A stretch of 64,000 nucleotides of DNA, taken from positions 310,001 to 374,000 of the forward strand of contig KB906737.1 of assembly GCA_000381585.1 (NCBI GenBank), in the 5' to 3' direction. Below the pieces are notes generated by a model, which saw only the letters and a list, made by a program, of their open reading frames with translations, had not been told where the DNA came from and ran no database searches. Positions 8,649 through 17,671 of this stretch are shown here, one piece after another; the first letter of the stretch is position 1; each line of letters starts with the position of its first letter. The DNA is from Acidobacteriaceae bacterium KBS 83 (lineage in GTDB: Bacteria; Acidobacteriota; Terriglobia; Terriglobales; Acidobacteriaceae). A program made the translations under genes and the position numbers.

Positions 8649-9042
8649 GCTCTACCCCGTTTCGCGTTCCCAGCATCTCCCACGCCTCTTCCACCAGCCG
8701 CACCGTGTCTGCCTCGGTCAGCTCTACCTGCTTCGCTTCCACCGCAAGCTGCGTCGCAATGGGACGTACGCGCCGCAGCTTCTCCGCCTTCACCAGTCCC
8801 GTCCCGCGCGCCGCCACAAATGTCCCGCCGCCCGGCACCGTGCGGATTGTCCCTTCGCGCTCCAGGTTGGAATACGCCCGTGCCACAGTGTTCGGGTTCA
8901 CACGCAGGTCCGCTGCCAGTTGCCGTATCGACGGCATGGCCTCATCGCGTTCGAGCGCTCCCGCCGCAACCGCCTGCTTCACCTGCGCCTCAATCTGCAG
9001 ATAAATCGGAACGCCTGATCCGGAATGAATACGAAAAATCAC
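8641..9042 (-). CDS. GntR family regulator, YtrA-like
   Basis: A short regulator of about 133 residues. Its winged helix reads GVPIYLQIEAQVKQAV, then MPSIRQLAADLRVNPNTVARAYSNLEREG and GGGTFVA. A short C-terminal tail instead of a large ligand-binding domain is typical of the YtrA subfamily, whose members usually repress an adjacent ABC transporter operon. I chose the GTG at 9042: the homology begins right after it (VIFRIHSGSGVPIYLQI) and there is no in-frame ATG before the domain. The frame extends back to 9174 without family similarity. The start codon lies inside the palindromic operator, so repression by blocking the promoter, or a leaderless message, is likely (inference). Confidence 0.85.
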   Translation of the reverse strand: MIFRIHSGSGVPIYLQIEAQVKQAVAAGALERDEAMPSIRQLAADLRVNPNTVARAYSNLEREGTIRTVPGGGTFVAARGTGLVKAEKLRRVRPIATQLAVEAKQVELTEADTVRLVEEAWEMLGTRNGVEHD

Positions 9043-9057
9043 TGTACTAATACAGTG
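9040..9057. promoter_or_regulatory. operator of the GntR/ABC operon
   Basis: A perfect palindrome CACTGTA-CTAA-TACAGTG with 7-base arms. It covers the GTG start codon of the regulator gene. GntR/YtrA proteins bind such inverted repeats, and the position fits autorepression. Confidence 0.8.
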
Positions 9058-9074
9058 GTACGTAAGAGAAAAAC

Positions 9075-9080
9075 TGTCAA
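9075..9080 (-). promoter_or_regulatory. possible -35 element of the GntR/ABC operon
   Basis: On the minus strand this reads TTGACA, a consensus -35 hexamer, upstream of the palindrome at 9040-9057. The matching -10 is not clear: TATTAG lies within the operator but at 22 bases, longer than usual. Confidence 0.35.
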
Positions 9081-9097
9081 CAGCAAAATGTGCCCGC

Positions 9098-10843
9098 CTA
9101 TTTTCCTGGACAGCTCCGCGTTCCTCCGGCAAGGGCAGCCGCGAGCGCCCGCGCTCGCTGGTCATCCGGAGCAAACCGTAACAACCGCTTCAACGTAGCC
9201 TCCGCCTCTGTTCTTTGCCCCAGCCGGCATTGTCCCAGCGCCAGGTTGTAGCCTGCAGCCGTCTGCGCCGGATCCGCATCGAACACCCGCTGCCACAGCC
9301 GCACCGCGGTCGCATAATCCCCCGTCCCGGCAAACAGCACCGCCATATCGCCGCGCGCCGTGCCGTTATCGGGATCCGCAACCAGCGCCACGCGGTACTC
9401 CCGGTCCGCCGCGTGAATGTTCCCGGTCGCCTGCTCCAGGAATCCAAGCTCGGTATGCAGCTCCGCGTCCTTCGCCGTCGACGACTCGAGCGCCTCCGCC
9501 TTTCGCAACAGCGCAAGTGCCGTTTCTCCGCTCGCCCGGTCGCCACGCTGTGCCATCTGCGCATAAGCCAGACCCAGCTCGCGTTCACTCGCCTTCTCAT
9601 TCCCAATCGGCACCAGAGTCCCGCTCTTGCTTGGGTGTTCTGAGATCGCGGCGTTCACCACGCGAATCCGATGGTCCGTCACCTGCTCGTGCGCAATGTC
9701 CTCGCTCGGCGCGCGCGGCATATGACACCGGGCGCAGTCCTGCTGCTCCGGATGATGTCCGGTCGCATACTTCGCACCGCTGTGGCAGCTCAGGCATTTC
9801 GCGCGGTAGTAAGCAACTCGCTCCGTCGGCGTCGCCGTGGTCTCGCTCGCATGCGGATCATGGCACGTCGTGCACGTCATCCGGTCGCCGCTCGCCCGCT
9901 TGCAAGCACTCCCCAGCAGCGCCTCGTACTGCGAGGTCGCACGCCCCTGTGGCCTCGCTTCACCCTGATGAACGAAGTACGCAACGCTGTCGAATAGCGC
10001 CTCGCCCGGTCGGTAGTCGGCAAGCGAGCGTCCCAGCCGGTACACCGCCGTCTCGCCTTCGAGATGACACTGCAGACACACGGAATCGCGCAGCGCCGCA
10101 TCCAGCTTTCCGGGATTCAGCACCGCCGCCTTGCCTTTCGTCCGCAAATGCTCTGCTGCATCGCCATGGCAGGAAGCGCACCCAATTCCTCCATGTGCAA
10201 ACGGCGCGCCCGCAAAATGATTGCGCGCTCCCGGCAGCGCCGTCGATACGCCGCTCACGTGGCAGTGTAGGCAGTTCGCATCCACCGGCAAAGTCAGTGG
10301 CATCTCGCGCGCATCCAGAAAATTTGGCGTCATGTCCCACACGCGCTTCTTCGCATACCAGTTCACCGGCGTCTCAAACCAGTAGCCATCGCGCTCAAAC
10401 AGATACGTGCGCCCGCGTGTATTCGATCCGATAAAGTACGCAAGCTTCACTTCGCCGTTCAGGTATCCACCCGCCGCTGTCTCCGGCCGCGCATAGCTCA
10501 ACCAGCCCGCGCCATCGCGTTCAAAAATTCTGTAGCGCACCCCCGAAGCCGCATGTGTAAAACTCCCGTCCATCAGCCCGTCCATTGCCGCGCCGCTCGC
10601 CCGCGCCATCGGCGTCGCCTCGTAATGCTCGTAAATCGCGCGATGGCATCCCGCACACGCTGCATCCGAGGAACTGGCTGCAGAGCCCGTCGGCGAAGCC
10701 GGCGTCACCTGCTTCACGCCGCGCTGCCATGCACCTCCCGGCCGTGCCGCGCCCGGGTGTGTCACACCCGCATGTGCCGCGCCAAAGACCAGCGCAACGC
10801 ATGCCACCGTCGCGATCCATCCCCCCTGCACTCCAAACGCCAT
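9098..10843 (-). CDS. seven-haem c-type cytochrome with C-terminal TPR
   Basis: A 581-residue exported protein with signal peptide (IATVACVALVFGAAHA). Seven CxxCH haem motifs begin at residues 63 (CAGCH), 191 (CLHCH), 222 (CASCH), 256 (CLQCH), 324 (CTTCH), 350 (CLSCH) and 370 (CARCH). This places it near the cytochrome c554/NrfA-like multihaem proteins. From about residue 420 it changes to tetratricopeptide repeats, a combination frequent in Acidobacteria. It is probably periplasmic or surface-attached and could carry electrons or act as a reductase; no partner membrane quinol oxidase is adjacent. It is transcribed divergently from phosphoketolase across 165 bp. Confidence 0.88.
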   Translation of the reverse strand: MAFGVQGGWIATVACVALVFGAAHAGVTHPGAARPGGAWQRGVKQVTPASPTGSAASSSDAACAGCHRAIYEHYEATPMARASGAAMDGLMDGSFTHAASGVRYRIFERDGAGWLSYARPETAAGGYLNGEVKLAYFIGSNTRGRTYLFERDGYWFETPVNWYAKKRVWDMTPNFLDAREMPLTLPVDANCLHCHVSGVSTALPGARNHFAGAPFAHGGIGCASCHGDAAEHLRTKGKAAVLNPGKLDAALRDSVCLQCHLEGETAVYRLGRSLADYRPGEALFDSVAYFVHQGEARPQGRATSQYEALLGSACKRASGDRMTCTTCHDPHASETTATPTERVAYYRAKCLSCHSGAKYATGHHPEQQDCARCHMPRAPSEDIAHEQVTDHRIRVVNAAISEHPSKSGTLVPIGNEKASERELGLAYAQMAQRGDRASGETALALLRKAEALESSTAKDAELHTELGFLEQATGNIHAADREYRVALVADPDNGTARGDMAVLFAGTGDYATAVRLWQRVFDADPAQTAAGYNLALGQCRLGQRTEAEATLKRLLRFAPDDQRARALAAALAGGTRSCPGK

Positions 10844-11008
10844 GCGTTTCTGCCCGCCACCGTCCGCCTGTATACCACCTCAGGCGCCGGTCTTTATATT
10901 GGCGTAATAAGGCTGATGTCTGCTGAACTGGATCCGTTCGCTCGAATCGCATCCAATTCCTAATACTCGCGTCGCATCCCCACATTCGCCAGCCGCAAGG
11001 AGATTTCC

Positions 11009-13435
11009 ATGCCGACCGCCGCCAAAGCCAAGTCCACCTCGCGCAATCGCAACGCAACGGCCTCCGCACAGCCCAACTCCTCGCACCTCGACCAGCACGA
11101 GCTCGATCTCATGGACGCCTACTGGCGCGCCGCCAACTACCTCTCCGTCGGCCAGATCTACCTGAAGGAAAACCCGCTGCTCCGTCGCCCCCTCACCCGC
11201 GACGACATCAAGCCGCGCCTGCTCGGCCACTTCGGCACCACCCCGGGCCTCAACTTCATCTATCTCCACCTCAACCGCATCATCCGGCACAAGCACGCCA
11301 ACATGATGCTCGTCGTCGGCCCCGGGCACGGCGCTCCCGGCATCGTAGCCAACACCTACCTCGAAGGCACGTACACCGAGGTCTACCCCAGCATCGAGCG
11401 CAATCACGACGGCCTCAAGCGCTTCTTCCGCCAGTTTTCATGGCCCTACGGCATCCCCTCGCACGACGCCGCCAACGTTCCCGGCTCTATCCATGAGGGA
11501 GGCGAGCTCGGCTACTCGCTCCTTCACGCCTATGGCGCAGCATTCGACAATCCCGACCTCATCGTCGCCTGCATCGTCGGCGATGGCGAGGCAGAAACTG
11601 GCTCCGCCGCCGCATCCTGGCACTCCAACAAATTCCTCAACCCCATCACCGACGGCGCAGTCCTGCCCATCCTTCATCTCAACGGCTTCAAGATCGCGAA
11701 CCCTACCGTCCTCGCCCGCATCGAGCCCGAAGAACTCACCGCGCTCTTCGAGGGCTACGGCTACACGCCGTACTACCTCGAAGGCGACGAGCCGGCGGAG
11801 ATGCACCGCCGCATGGCCGAGACCCTCGACGCCATCTACGCCGATATCCGCCGCATCCAGCAGCACGCCCGCGAGGACAACGACGCCACGCGTCCCCGCT
11901 GGCCCATGCTCATCCTGCGTACGCCCAAAGGCTGGACTGGCCCCAAGATTGTCGACGGCAAACCGGTCGAAGGCACCTGGCGCGCCCATCAAGTGCCACT
12001 TGAAGAAGTGCGTACTAACCCTGAGCACCTTAAGCTGCTCGAGGAATGGCTTCGCTCGTACAAACCGGAGGAGCTCTTCGACGAGGGGGGCTGCATTCGG
12101 GAATCCGTTTCCTCCGTCGCGCCGCGCGGCCTCGAGCGCATGAGCGTCAACCCGGCTGCCAACGGCGGCCTACTTCTCAAGCCGCTGGAGATGCCCGACT
12201 TCCACGACTTCGCGCTCAAGGTCGAATCGCCCGGCGCCGTCGAGAACTCCGCTACCTCCATCCTCGGCAACATGCTCGAAGAGGTCATGCGCCGTAATCT
12301 CGACACGCGCAACTTCCGCATGTTTGCGCCGGACGAGAACGCCTCCAATCGCCTGCAGGCCGTCTACAAGGCCAGCGGCAAACGCTGGGACGCGCGTTAC
12401 GAGCCGGTCGACGAAAACCTCTCTGTCGACGGCCGCGTCATGGAAGTGCTCTCAGAAAATCTCTGCGAAGGCTGGCTCGAAGGCTACCTGCTCACCGGCC
12501 GTCACGGCTTCTTCTCCTGCTACGAGGCTTTCATCCACATCGTCGACTCGATGTTTAATCAGCACGCCAAGTGGCTCAAGGCCTGCCACAAACTCCCCTG
12601 GCGTAAGCCCATCGCCTCGCTCAACTACCTCCTCACCTCGCACGTCTGGCGGCAGGACCACAACGGCTTCTCTCACCAGGACCCCGGCTTCATCGACCAC
12701 GTCGCCAACAAGAAGGCCGACATCGTCCGCATCTATCTGCCGCCGGACGCCAACACCCTTCTCTCTATCGCCGATCACTGCCTCCGCTCACGCAACTACA
12801 TCAACCTCATCATCGCGGGTAAGCAGCCGCAGCAGCAGTGGCTCAATATCGAAGACGCCGTGCAGCACTGCATCGCCGGCGTTGGCGAGTGGCACTGGGC
12901 CTCGAACTCCGACGACCCGGAAGTTGTTCTCGCTTCCGCCGGCGACATCCCCACGCTCGAAACCATGGCCGCCGTCACCGTTCTGCGCGACTGGGCGCCC
13001 GATTTGCGCCTCAGGGTCGTCAACGTCGTCGACCTCTTCACTCTCGAAACCTTCGACCAGCATCCCCACGGCATCGAGCACGAGGCCTTCGATCGCCTCT
13101 TCACCATCGACAAGCCGGTCATCTTCGCCTTTCACGGCTACCCCACCGTCGTCCACAAGCTCACCTACAAGCGCCACAACCACACCGGCTTCCACATCCA
13201 CGGCTACAAGGAGGAGGGCACCACGACCACACCCTTCGACATGACCGTGCTCAACGAGCTCGACCGCTATTCCCTCGCTCTCGACGCCGTGAAGTACGTC
13301 CCGCGTCTCAAGGATCGCTTCCCGGAGTTCCGCCAGCGCCACTCCGAACTCATCCAGAAACACAAACTCTACGTCTCCGAGCACGGCGAAGACATGCCCG
13401 AAGTCAGCGACTGGAAATGGACACCGCGGCAGTAG
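11009..13435 (+). CDS. xfp: xylulose-5-phosphate/fructose-6-phosphate phosphoketolase
   Basis: An 808-residue cytoplasmic thiamine-diphosphate enzyme that cleaves xylulose-5-P (and often fructose-6-P) with phosphate to acetyl-phosphate and glyceraldehyde-3-P (or erythrose-4-P). Length and motifs fit the family throughout: [15 protein letters not shown], the early [20 protein letters not shown], the ThDP-binding [10 protein letters not shown] and later [10 protein letters not shown]. The ATG at 11009 follows a ribosome binding site AAGGAGA. The first ~25 residues are a basic, low-complexity extension before the conserved core. It stands alone here; acetate kinase, which would use its acetyl-phosphate, lies about 27 kb downstream. 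Confidence 0.97.
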   Translation: MPTAAKAKSTSRNRNATASAQPNSSHLDQHELDLMDAYWRAANYLSVGQIYLKENPLLRRPLTRDDIKPRLLGHFGTTPGLNFIYLHLNRIIRHKHANMMLVVGPGHGAPGIVANTYLEGTYTEVYPSIERNHDGLKRFFRQFSWPYGIPSHDAANVPGSIHEGGELGYSLLHAYGAAFDNPDLIVACIVGDGEAETGSAAASWHSNKFLNPITDGAVLPILHLNGFKIANPTVLARIEPEELTALFEGYGYTPYYLEGDEPAEMHRRMAETLDAIYADIRRIQQHAREDNDATRPRWPMLILRTPKGWTGPKIVDGKPVEGTWRAHQVPLEEVRTNPEHLKLLEEWLRSYKPEELFDEGGCIRESVSSVAPRGLERMSVNPAANGGLLLKPLEMPDFHDFALKVESPGAVENSATSILGNMLEEVMRRNLDTRNFRMFAPDENASNRLQAVYKASGKRWDARYEPVDENLSVDGRVMEVLSENLCEGWLEGYLLTGRHGFFSCYEAFIHIVDSMFNQHAKWLKACHKLPWRKPIASLNYLLTSHVWRQDHNGFSHQDPGFIDHVANKKADIVRIYLPPDANTLLSIADHCLRSRNYINLIIAGKQPQQQWLNIEDAVQHCIAGVGEWHWASNSDDPEVVLASAGDIPTLETMAAVTVLRDWAPDLRLRVVNVVDLFTLETFDQHPHGIEHEAFDRLFTIDKPVIFAFHGYPTVVHKLTYKRHNHTGFHIHGYKEEGTTTTPFDMTVLNELDRYSLALDAVKYVPRLKDRFPEFRQRHSELIQKHKLYVSEHGEDMPEVSDWKWTPRQ

Positions 13436-13440
13436 CGTGA

Positions 13441-13611
13441 ATGAGTGGCGTCATCATGAGCGGAGCGAAGGACCTGCAGCCGGAACTAAGGAGAGGCGCT
13501 CCGAAAGCCTACGTCGTTGAACATCCCGGAGGCCCTTCGATCACCGACATCGCCCCTGCTCACGCGCTCGTCGAAGCCGGCGCCCTCGGCAAAGTCGTCG
13601 TCGATTTCTAG
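13441..13611 (+). pseudogene. remnant of an MDR quinone oxidoreductase, internally deleted
   Basis: A 56-codon open frame. The middle reads KAYVVEHPGGP, which looks like the N-terminus of zinc-type or quinone oxidoreductases. It runs directly into ITDIAPAHALVEAGALGKVVVDF-like sequence, which looks like the C-terminus of the same family, ending at TAG. The roughly 300 residues between are missing, so this is best read as a gene reduced by an in-frame deletion. A ribosome-binding-like AAGGAGA precedes the remnant, and the codon where ATG is expected is CCG. The first ~13 codons overlap a dispersed repeat. Confidence 0.6.
13450..13479. repeat. dispersed repeat copy
   Basis: The segment GTCATCATGAGCGGAGCGAA followed by GGACCTGCAG is close to the element type TGTCATCCTGAGCGAAGCGA-AGGATCTGC. 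Related copies lie at 6921, 33659, 34636 and 45404. It sits directly after the phosphoketolase stop. Confidence 0.6.
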
Positions 13612-13705
13612 AGCGGTCGTATACGGCTCAAGCAAAACTCTGATTACCGCAACTGCCCGCGCGCGGCCTCGGGAACAATCCCACCCACTCCCCGTATAGC
13701 CTTCC

Positions 13706-14182
13706 ATGAAAAGTCCGCCCGCAGTGCTCTTCCTGTTTCTCTTTGGCCTTGCTCCCTCATCCGCCGGCGCGCAGTCGAGCCCCACACCCGATCCTCTCTA
13801 TCAAACCATTCAATCCCTTGACACCAAACTCTTCGACGCCTACAACCACTGCGACCTGACCACCATCGCACCCTTGGTCTCCGAAGACCTCGAGTTCTAC
13901 CACGACAAAACCGGCCTCGCCCGTGGCCGTCAGTCACTGCTCGACGGCATCAGGAACAACATCTGCGGCAAAGTCTCGAGAGAGCTCGTTCCCGGAACAC
14001 TCCAGGTCTATCCAATCGCACACTATGGCGCAGTCGAGATCGGAACCCACCGCTTCCATCATCCTGGCCGCGAACACGATGACGCGGGAGAGGCGCAGTT
14101 CATCATGCTCTGGCAAAACAAGGGTGAGGACTGGCAGCTCACGCGGGTCATCAGCTTTGATCACCGGCCCTTAACCAAATAA
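13706..14182 (+). CDS. exported DUF4440/NTF2-like protein
   Basis: A 158-residue protein with a signal peptide (VLFLFLFGLAPSSAGAQ) and a single small domain of the NTF2/SnoaL/DUF4440 type. The helix LDTKLFDAYNHCDLTTIAPL, then SEDLEFYHDKTGL and a C-terminal strand pair ending WQLTRVISFDH are the typical pattern. Such domains form cone-shaped dimers, and many have no known catalytic role. It lies 12 bp upstream of the DUF3891 gene, so the two may be co-transcribed. Confidence 0.78.
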   Translation: MKSPPAVLFLFLFGLAPSSAGAQSSPTPDPLYQTIQSLDTKLFDAYNHCDLTTIAPLVSEDLEFYHDKTGLARGRQSLLDGIRNNICGKVSRELVPGTLQVYPIAHYGAVEIGTHRFHHPGREHDDAGEAQFIMLWQNKGEDWQLTRVISFDHRPLTK

Positions 14183-14194
14183 TCCGCACATCCG

Positions 14195-14984
14195 ATGGCC
14201 ACGCACTTCCGCATCCAAGCCAGCATGATCCTCCGCATCGACGATGCGAGCGCAACCGAAGCATCCGGACACGAGGCATGGCCGGCATTCGAAAAGACCC
14301 AGCGAACCACCGGCCGCTTCACCGGCTGCATCTCCCAGCCCGCGCACGCGGCACTTGCGGCACGATTGGCAGCAGCGCTCAAGCCAGAGGTCTTTGGCGT
14401 CCTTCCCCGTGAAGTCATCGACGCCATCGGACGACACGACGTCGGTTGGGCCGACCATGACCTCACCGCCCTCGAATGGGCTGGTGATCGGCAGCCGCAG
14501 TCCTTCATGGCATATCCGCCCGAAGTCGCAGTCCAGGCATGGCGCAAGTCGATCCGCGAAACAGAAACGCGTTCTCCTCTCGCCGGCATCCTTACCAGCC
14601 GCCATTTTTCCATGCCCGCGCCCCGAGACGATGACCCTCATCACGCCGCGTTCGTCGATCAGGAGAACCGCAGACGAGATCCGCTGGAGGCTTCTTCTCC
14701 ACTCTCTCGCGACGATCTCGACCGCCAGTGCAGCCCTCGGCTTCTCTGATCTGCTCTCGCTCTGCCTCTGTTCCGGCCTCGCCGGGTCTGTGCAAGTACC
14801 GCTCGCACATCCAGCCGACCCCGCGTCCCGGCACGCCGACAAAGTGACCATCTTCCTCGCGGGTGAGACCGTCCGGCTCGACCCGCAAATCATCGCGCCC
14901 GGCACCCTCATCCACGTAGACGGCTGGATCGCCCTCTCGCCAACTGTGCTCGCAAGCCAGCGCTTCCACTGGACCATCGCCTGA
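14195..14984 (+). pseudogene. DUF3891 family gene broken by a frameshift
   Basis: Two adjoining frames together make one DUF3891-like protein of about 262 residues. The first frame (from ATG 14195, or ATG 14225 at MILRIDD) gives FTGCISQPAHAALAARLA, IGRHDVGWADHD and LAGILTSRHFS, then loses similarity around 14660-14680 and ends at 14749. The C-terminal half (ALGFSDLLSLCLCSG to FHWTIA) continues in the next frame to TGA at 14982-14984. The join falls near AFVDQENRR / ADEIRWRLLL. No homopolymer lies at the join, so a true one-base indel is plausible, but a base error in the assembly cannot be excluded. Function of the family is unknown. Confidence 0.72.
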
Positions 14985-15012
14985 AGCGCATCACAATAGC
15001 ATCCAATCTGGC

Positions 15013-15528
15013 ATGTCCACCGTCGAGGATCTCCATTTCATGCAACTTGCGATCGAGGAGGCACGCCTGGGTCAGCAGACACCGGGCGGTGCCGAGGTCG
15101 GCGCTGTGCTGGTCAAAGACGGAGCGGTCCGTTGCGCCGGCTTCAATGAAAGCGAGATGCGCCACGATCCAACCGCACACGCGGAAATGGTCGTCATTCG
15201 CCGGCTCTGCGCCGAGGAGCAGACCAGCTCGCTCGAGGGCCTCACGCTCTACTGCACTCTGCAGCCGTGCGGTATGTGCACTATGGCGTGCCTCTGGGCG
15301 GGCATCAGCCGAATTGTCTACGGCGCTGGCCGAGAAGACGTCCACTCCGTCTACTTCGAGTCGCGACACAACAACACCTTCGACTTCATCCGCGATGCAT
15401 TCCGCAGCGACCTCGAGATCGAAGGGGAAGTCCTCGCAGAACGGTGCGCCACCTTTTACGCACGCCCCGAGGAGCCGGTGCCGGAAAAAGACGATCCAGC
15501 CCACGGCCGCACCCAACCTCCTGGATAA
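15013..15528 (+). CDS. nucleoside deaminase (CMP/dCMP deaminase superfamily)
   Basis: A 171-residue zinc-dependent deaminase. The zinc and proton-shuttle motif HAEMVVI and the PCGMC motif (LQPCGMCTMACLWAGI) are both intact. The rest of the core (VGAVLVKDGAV, RIVYGAGREDVHS) fits cytosine, guanine or tRNA-adenosine deaminase relatives. The extended C-terminal part (FDFIRDAFRSDLEIEGEVL) differs from TadA, so free-base or nucleoside deamination is more likely than tRNA editing (inference). It starts 28 bp after the broken DUF3891 gene. Confidence 0.87.
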   Translation: MSTVEDLHFMQLAIEEARLGQQTPGGAEVGAVLVKDGAVRCAGFNESEMRHDPTAHAEMVVIRRLCAEEQTSSLEGLTLYCTLQPCGMCTMACLWAGISRIVYGAGREDVHSVYFESRHNNTFDFIRDAFRSDLEIEGEVLAERCATFYARPEEPVPEKDDPAHGRTQPPG

Positions 15529-15606
15529 AATCTATCGACCCTGTTCATGTGCAAGAATCGGTGGACGGAAGCAGAAGTAGAGCGTTCCCTCCATCTGGAA
15601 GTGACC

Positions 15607-17541
15607 ATGTGCATCGCCCGTAACGTTGCCATCTTCATCTGCGTCAGCGGACTTGCCTCTTTGCCCGCCGCCGCTTCCAACCTTGTTACAGGCAACGGCT
15701 TTGGCTTTGCAGTGGTGTCACCCAGCACATCCAAGGTGACTTGCTTCTATGCGCATCCGTACAGCTTTACCCAACCCGACCCCAAAGATCCTCTCAGCGA
15801 AGGTATCCCGACCGCCAACTTCATCAAGAGTGTTAGCTGGAACGATGGAGGCGCTGAGGGCGCGTCGGCGGAATACGAAGAGGACTCAAACGTCATCCAC
15901 GCGCGCAATCGTGCCGGAGAGGGTCTCTTCTTCATGCCCTTCGGTCTTGCGCGCACTGCCTTCATCCTGAGTTGGGAGCCCGCTGAAGCGAAGACGTCTC
16001 GTGGAGCTTTGTCTGTGGAGTGGAACTGGCCGGTCACCTCTCAAAAAGTCGTCAGCATGCTCGGCACCGAAGTACGGATATTGAAATTCGACGGTATCCA
16101 GGAATCTCTATTACTCATTCCGCTGGACCGGCAGCAGGCGGAACCAGTAACAAAGCAGCAGTCTCTAAGCGGCGCCCGTGCATGGGCGCTGCTCTCTCTG
16201 GAAAACGACGGAGAACTCGAATCCGCGCTCCGAGACTTTATCCATTGGCGCGCCGGACTCACACCGCGGGCTCTGGCCAAGCGCGAAATTACAGAAATGG
16301 AGCACTGGCGCGTCAAACCTGCTGTCCATTTCACCGGAGAAAAAGAACGGCACCTGTGGCGTCAAAGCGAAGTCATGCTTCGCATGGCGCAAAGCCGTGA
16401 GCCCAACCGTCCCGGGCGGTACAACAACGGCTTCATAGTTGCCGCCCTGCCGAATGCTGCGTGGTTCATGACATGGGTGCGAGACATGGCATACGCAGCG
16501 ATTGCCCTCGCTCGCATGGGGCATCAGCAGGAGGCCCGCGCCGCGTTGCTGGCGTACTTCAATGCCCGGCCCACCGGAAAGATGCGCATTCAGACAAATG
16601 GTGTCGACTACCAGATTTCGGTGGTGCGCTATTTCGGTGACGGCTCGGAAGAGCCCTTCTTTACCAACGAGGGCGCTATCAATATCGAGTTTGACGATTG
16701 GGGACTCGCGCTCTGGGTGCTGGGTGAGTACATGCGGCAATACGACGATCCCACCCTGCTTGCAACTCCGTCGTACCGCGGCGCGGTCTACAAGAGCGCC
16801 AGGGATTATGTGGTCAAGCCGCTGCTGGCAAACATGGAAAAGCATGACCACGGCCTGATCGTCGCTACCGATACTTCGATATGGGAAGAACATCAGAAAG
16901 ATAAAAAACACTTCGCCTTCTCTACCGCTGCCGCGATCATGGGCCTGCGGGATTTCGCGGAAGTGGCGCGCCGCGAGGGCGACGAAGCGACGCGGACGGA
17001 TCTACTGCAGAAAGTCTCGCTGCTCGAGCGCGGCTTCGATGCCGCCTTCATCAGGGACGGAAAGCTGCGCGGGACCCTCGAGGAAGGCGTGAAGAACGAT
17101 ATCGATGGCGCGTTGCTGGCGATTATCAATTTCGGACTCGTAACCGATCCTGCAGTTGTGCACGATACCGTCCAAAGGATGGATCTTCTGAAGGTATCTT
17201 CCGGCGGCTATCGCCGTGTGCGCAGCACGTACACAGATCCCGCCATCTATGAGTACTGGTACGAACGGCAGGAATTTGTGTTCGTCGACTTCAGCCTCGC
17301 GGAGGTCTACCGGCGCATGGGGAGGAACGACGAGGCCGCCGCCATCCTCAAGCGCATCGTCGACAAATCGGCGGCCGACCACAACATCGTCCCCGAAATG
17401 TATGTTGCGCTGCCCTGCAAGTTGTTTCCCGGCAACCTGGGCGACCCTACCGGAGCGATTCCGATGGTCGGATACGGCGCCGGGGCCTACATCCTGGATC
17501 TTTTGCAACGCGCAACGTGGAGCGACGGGCACCGATCCTGA
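15607..17541 (+). CDS. exported GH15-like (alpha/alpha)6 glycosidase
   Basis: A protein of about 644 residues with a signal peptide (NVAIFICVSGLASLPAAAS) when started at ATG 15607; the frame is open to 15547 but the extra 20 residues would bury the signal. After an N-terminal beta-rich domain comes an (alpha/alpha)6 barrel with GH15 features: FMTWVRDMAYAAIALARMG, a NEGAINIEFDDWGL segment, and SIWEEHQKDKKHFAFSTA, where Glu427 corresponds to the GH15 general acid. Expected activity is removal of glucose from alpha-glucans or trehalose-like substrates, with substrate unproven. It is monocistronic. Confidence 0.8.
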   Translation: MCIARNVAIFICVSGLASLPAAASNLVTGNGFGFAVVSPSTSKVTCFYAHPYSFTQPDPKDPLSEGIPTANFIKSVSWNDGGAEGASAEYEEDSNVIHARNRAGEGLFFMPFGLARTAFILSWEPAEAKTSRGALSVEWNWPVTSQKVVSMLGTEVRILKFDGIQESLLLIPLDRQQAEPVTKQQSLSGARAWALLSLENDGELESALRDFIHWRAGLTPRALAKREITEMEHWRVKPAVHFTGEKERHLWRQSEVMLRMAQSREPNRPGRYNNGFIVAALPNAAWFMTWVRDMAYAAIALARMGHQQEARAALLAYFNARPTGKMRIQTNGVDYQISVVRYFGDGSEEPFFTNEGAINIEFDDWGLALWVLGEYMRQYDDPTLLATPSYRGAVYKSARDYVVKPLLANMEKHDHGLIVATDTSIWEEHQKDKKHFAFSTAAAIMGLRDFAEVARREGDEATRTDLLQKVSLLERGFDAAFIRDGKLRGTLEEGVKNDIDGALLAIINFGLVTDPAVVHDTVQRMDLLKVSSGGYRRVRSTYTDPAIYEYWYERQEFVFVDFSLAEVYRRMGRNDEAAAILKRIVDKSAADHNIVPEMYVALPCKLFPGNLGDPTGAIPMVGYGAGAYILDLLQRATWSDGHRS

Positions 17542-17581
17542 CCTTCCAGCGTGACCAAAAAGTGTACTGGCCAACGCCGCA

Positions 17582-17602
17582 TTCTCCCCTAGAATGGGAG
17601 AA
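17582..17602. terminator. hairpin downstream of the GH15-like gene
   Basis: TTCTCCC-CTAGAAT-GGGAGAA forms a perfect 7-bp stem with a 7-base loop, 41 bp after the stop at 17541. There is no U-tract, so it may equally be a leader structure of the next gene. Confidence 0.4.
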
Positions 17603-17671
17603 CCGAAATGAGCTGAGGCAATCCCCATTCGCTGCGGCCATTTAGCACTTCCCCTTGTTGGAGGCCTGCCG

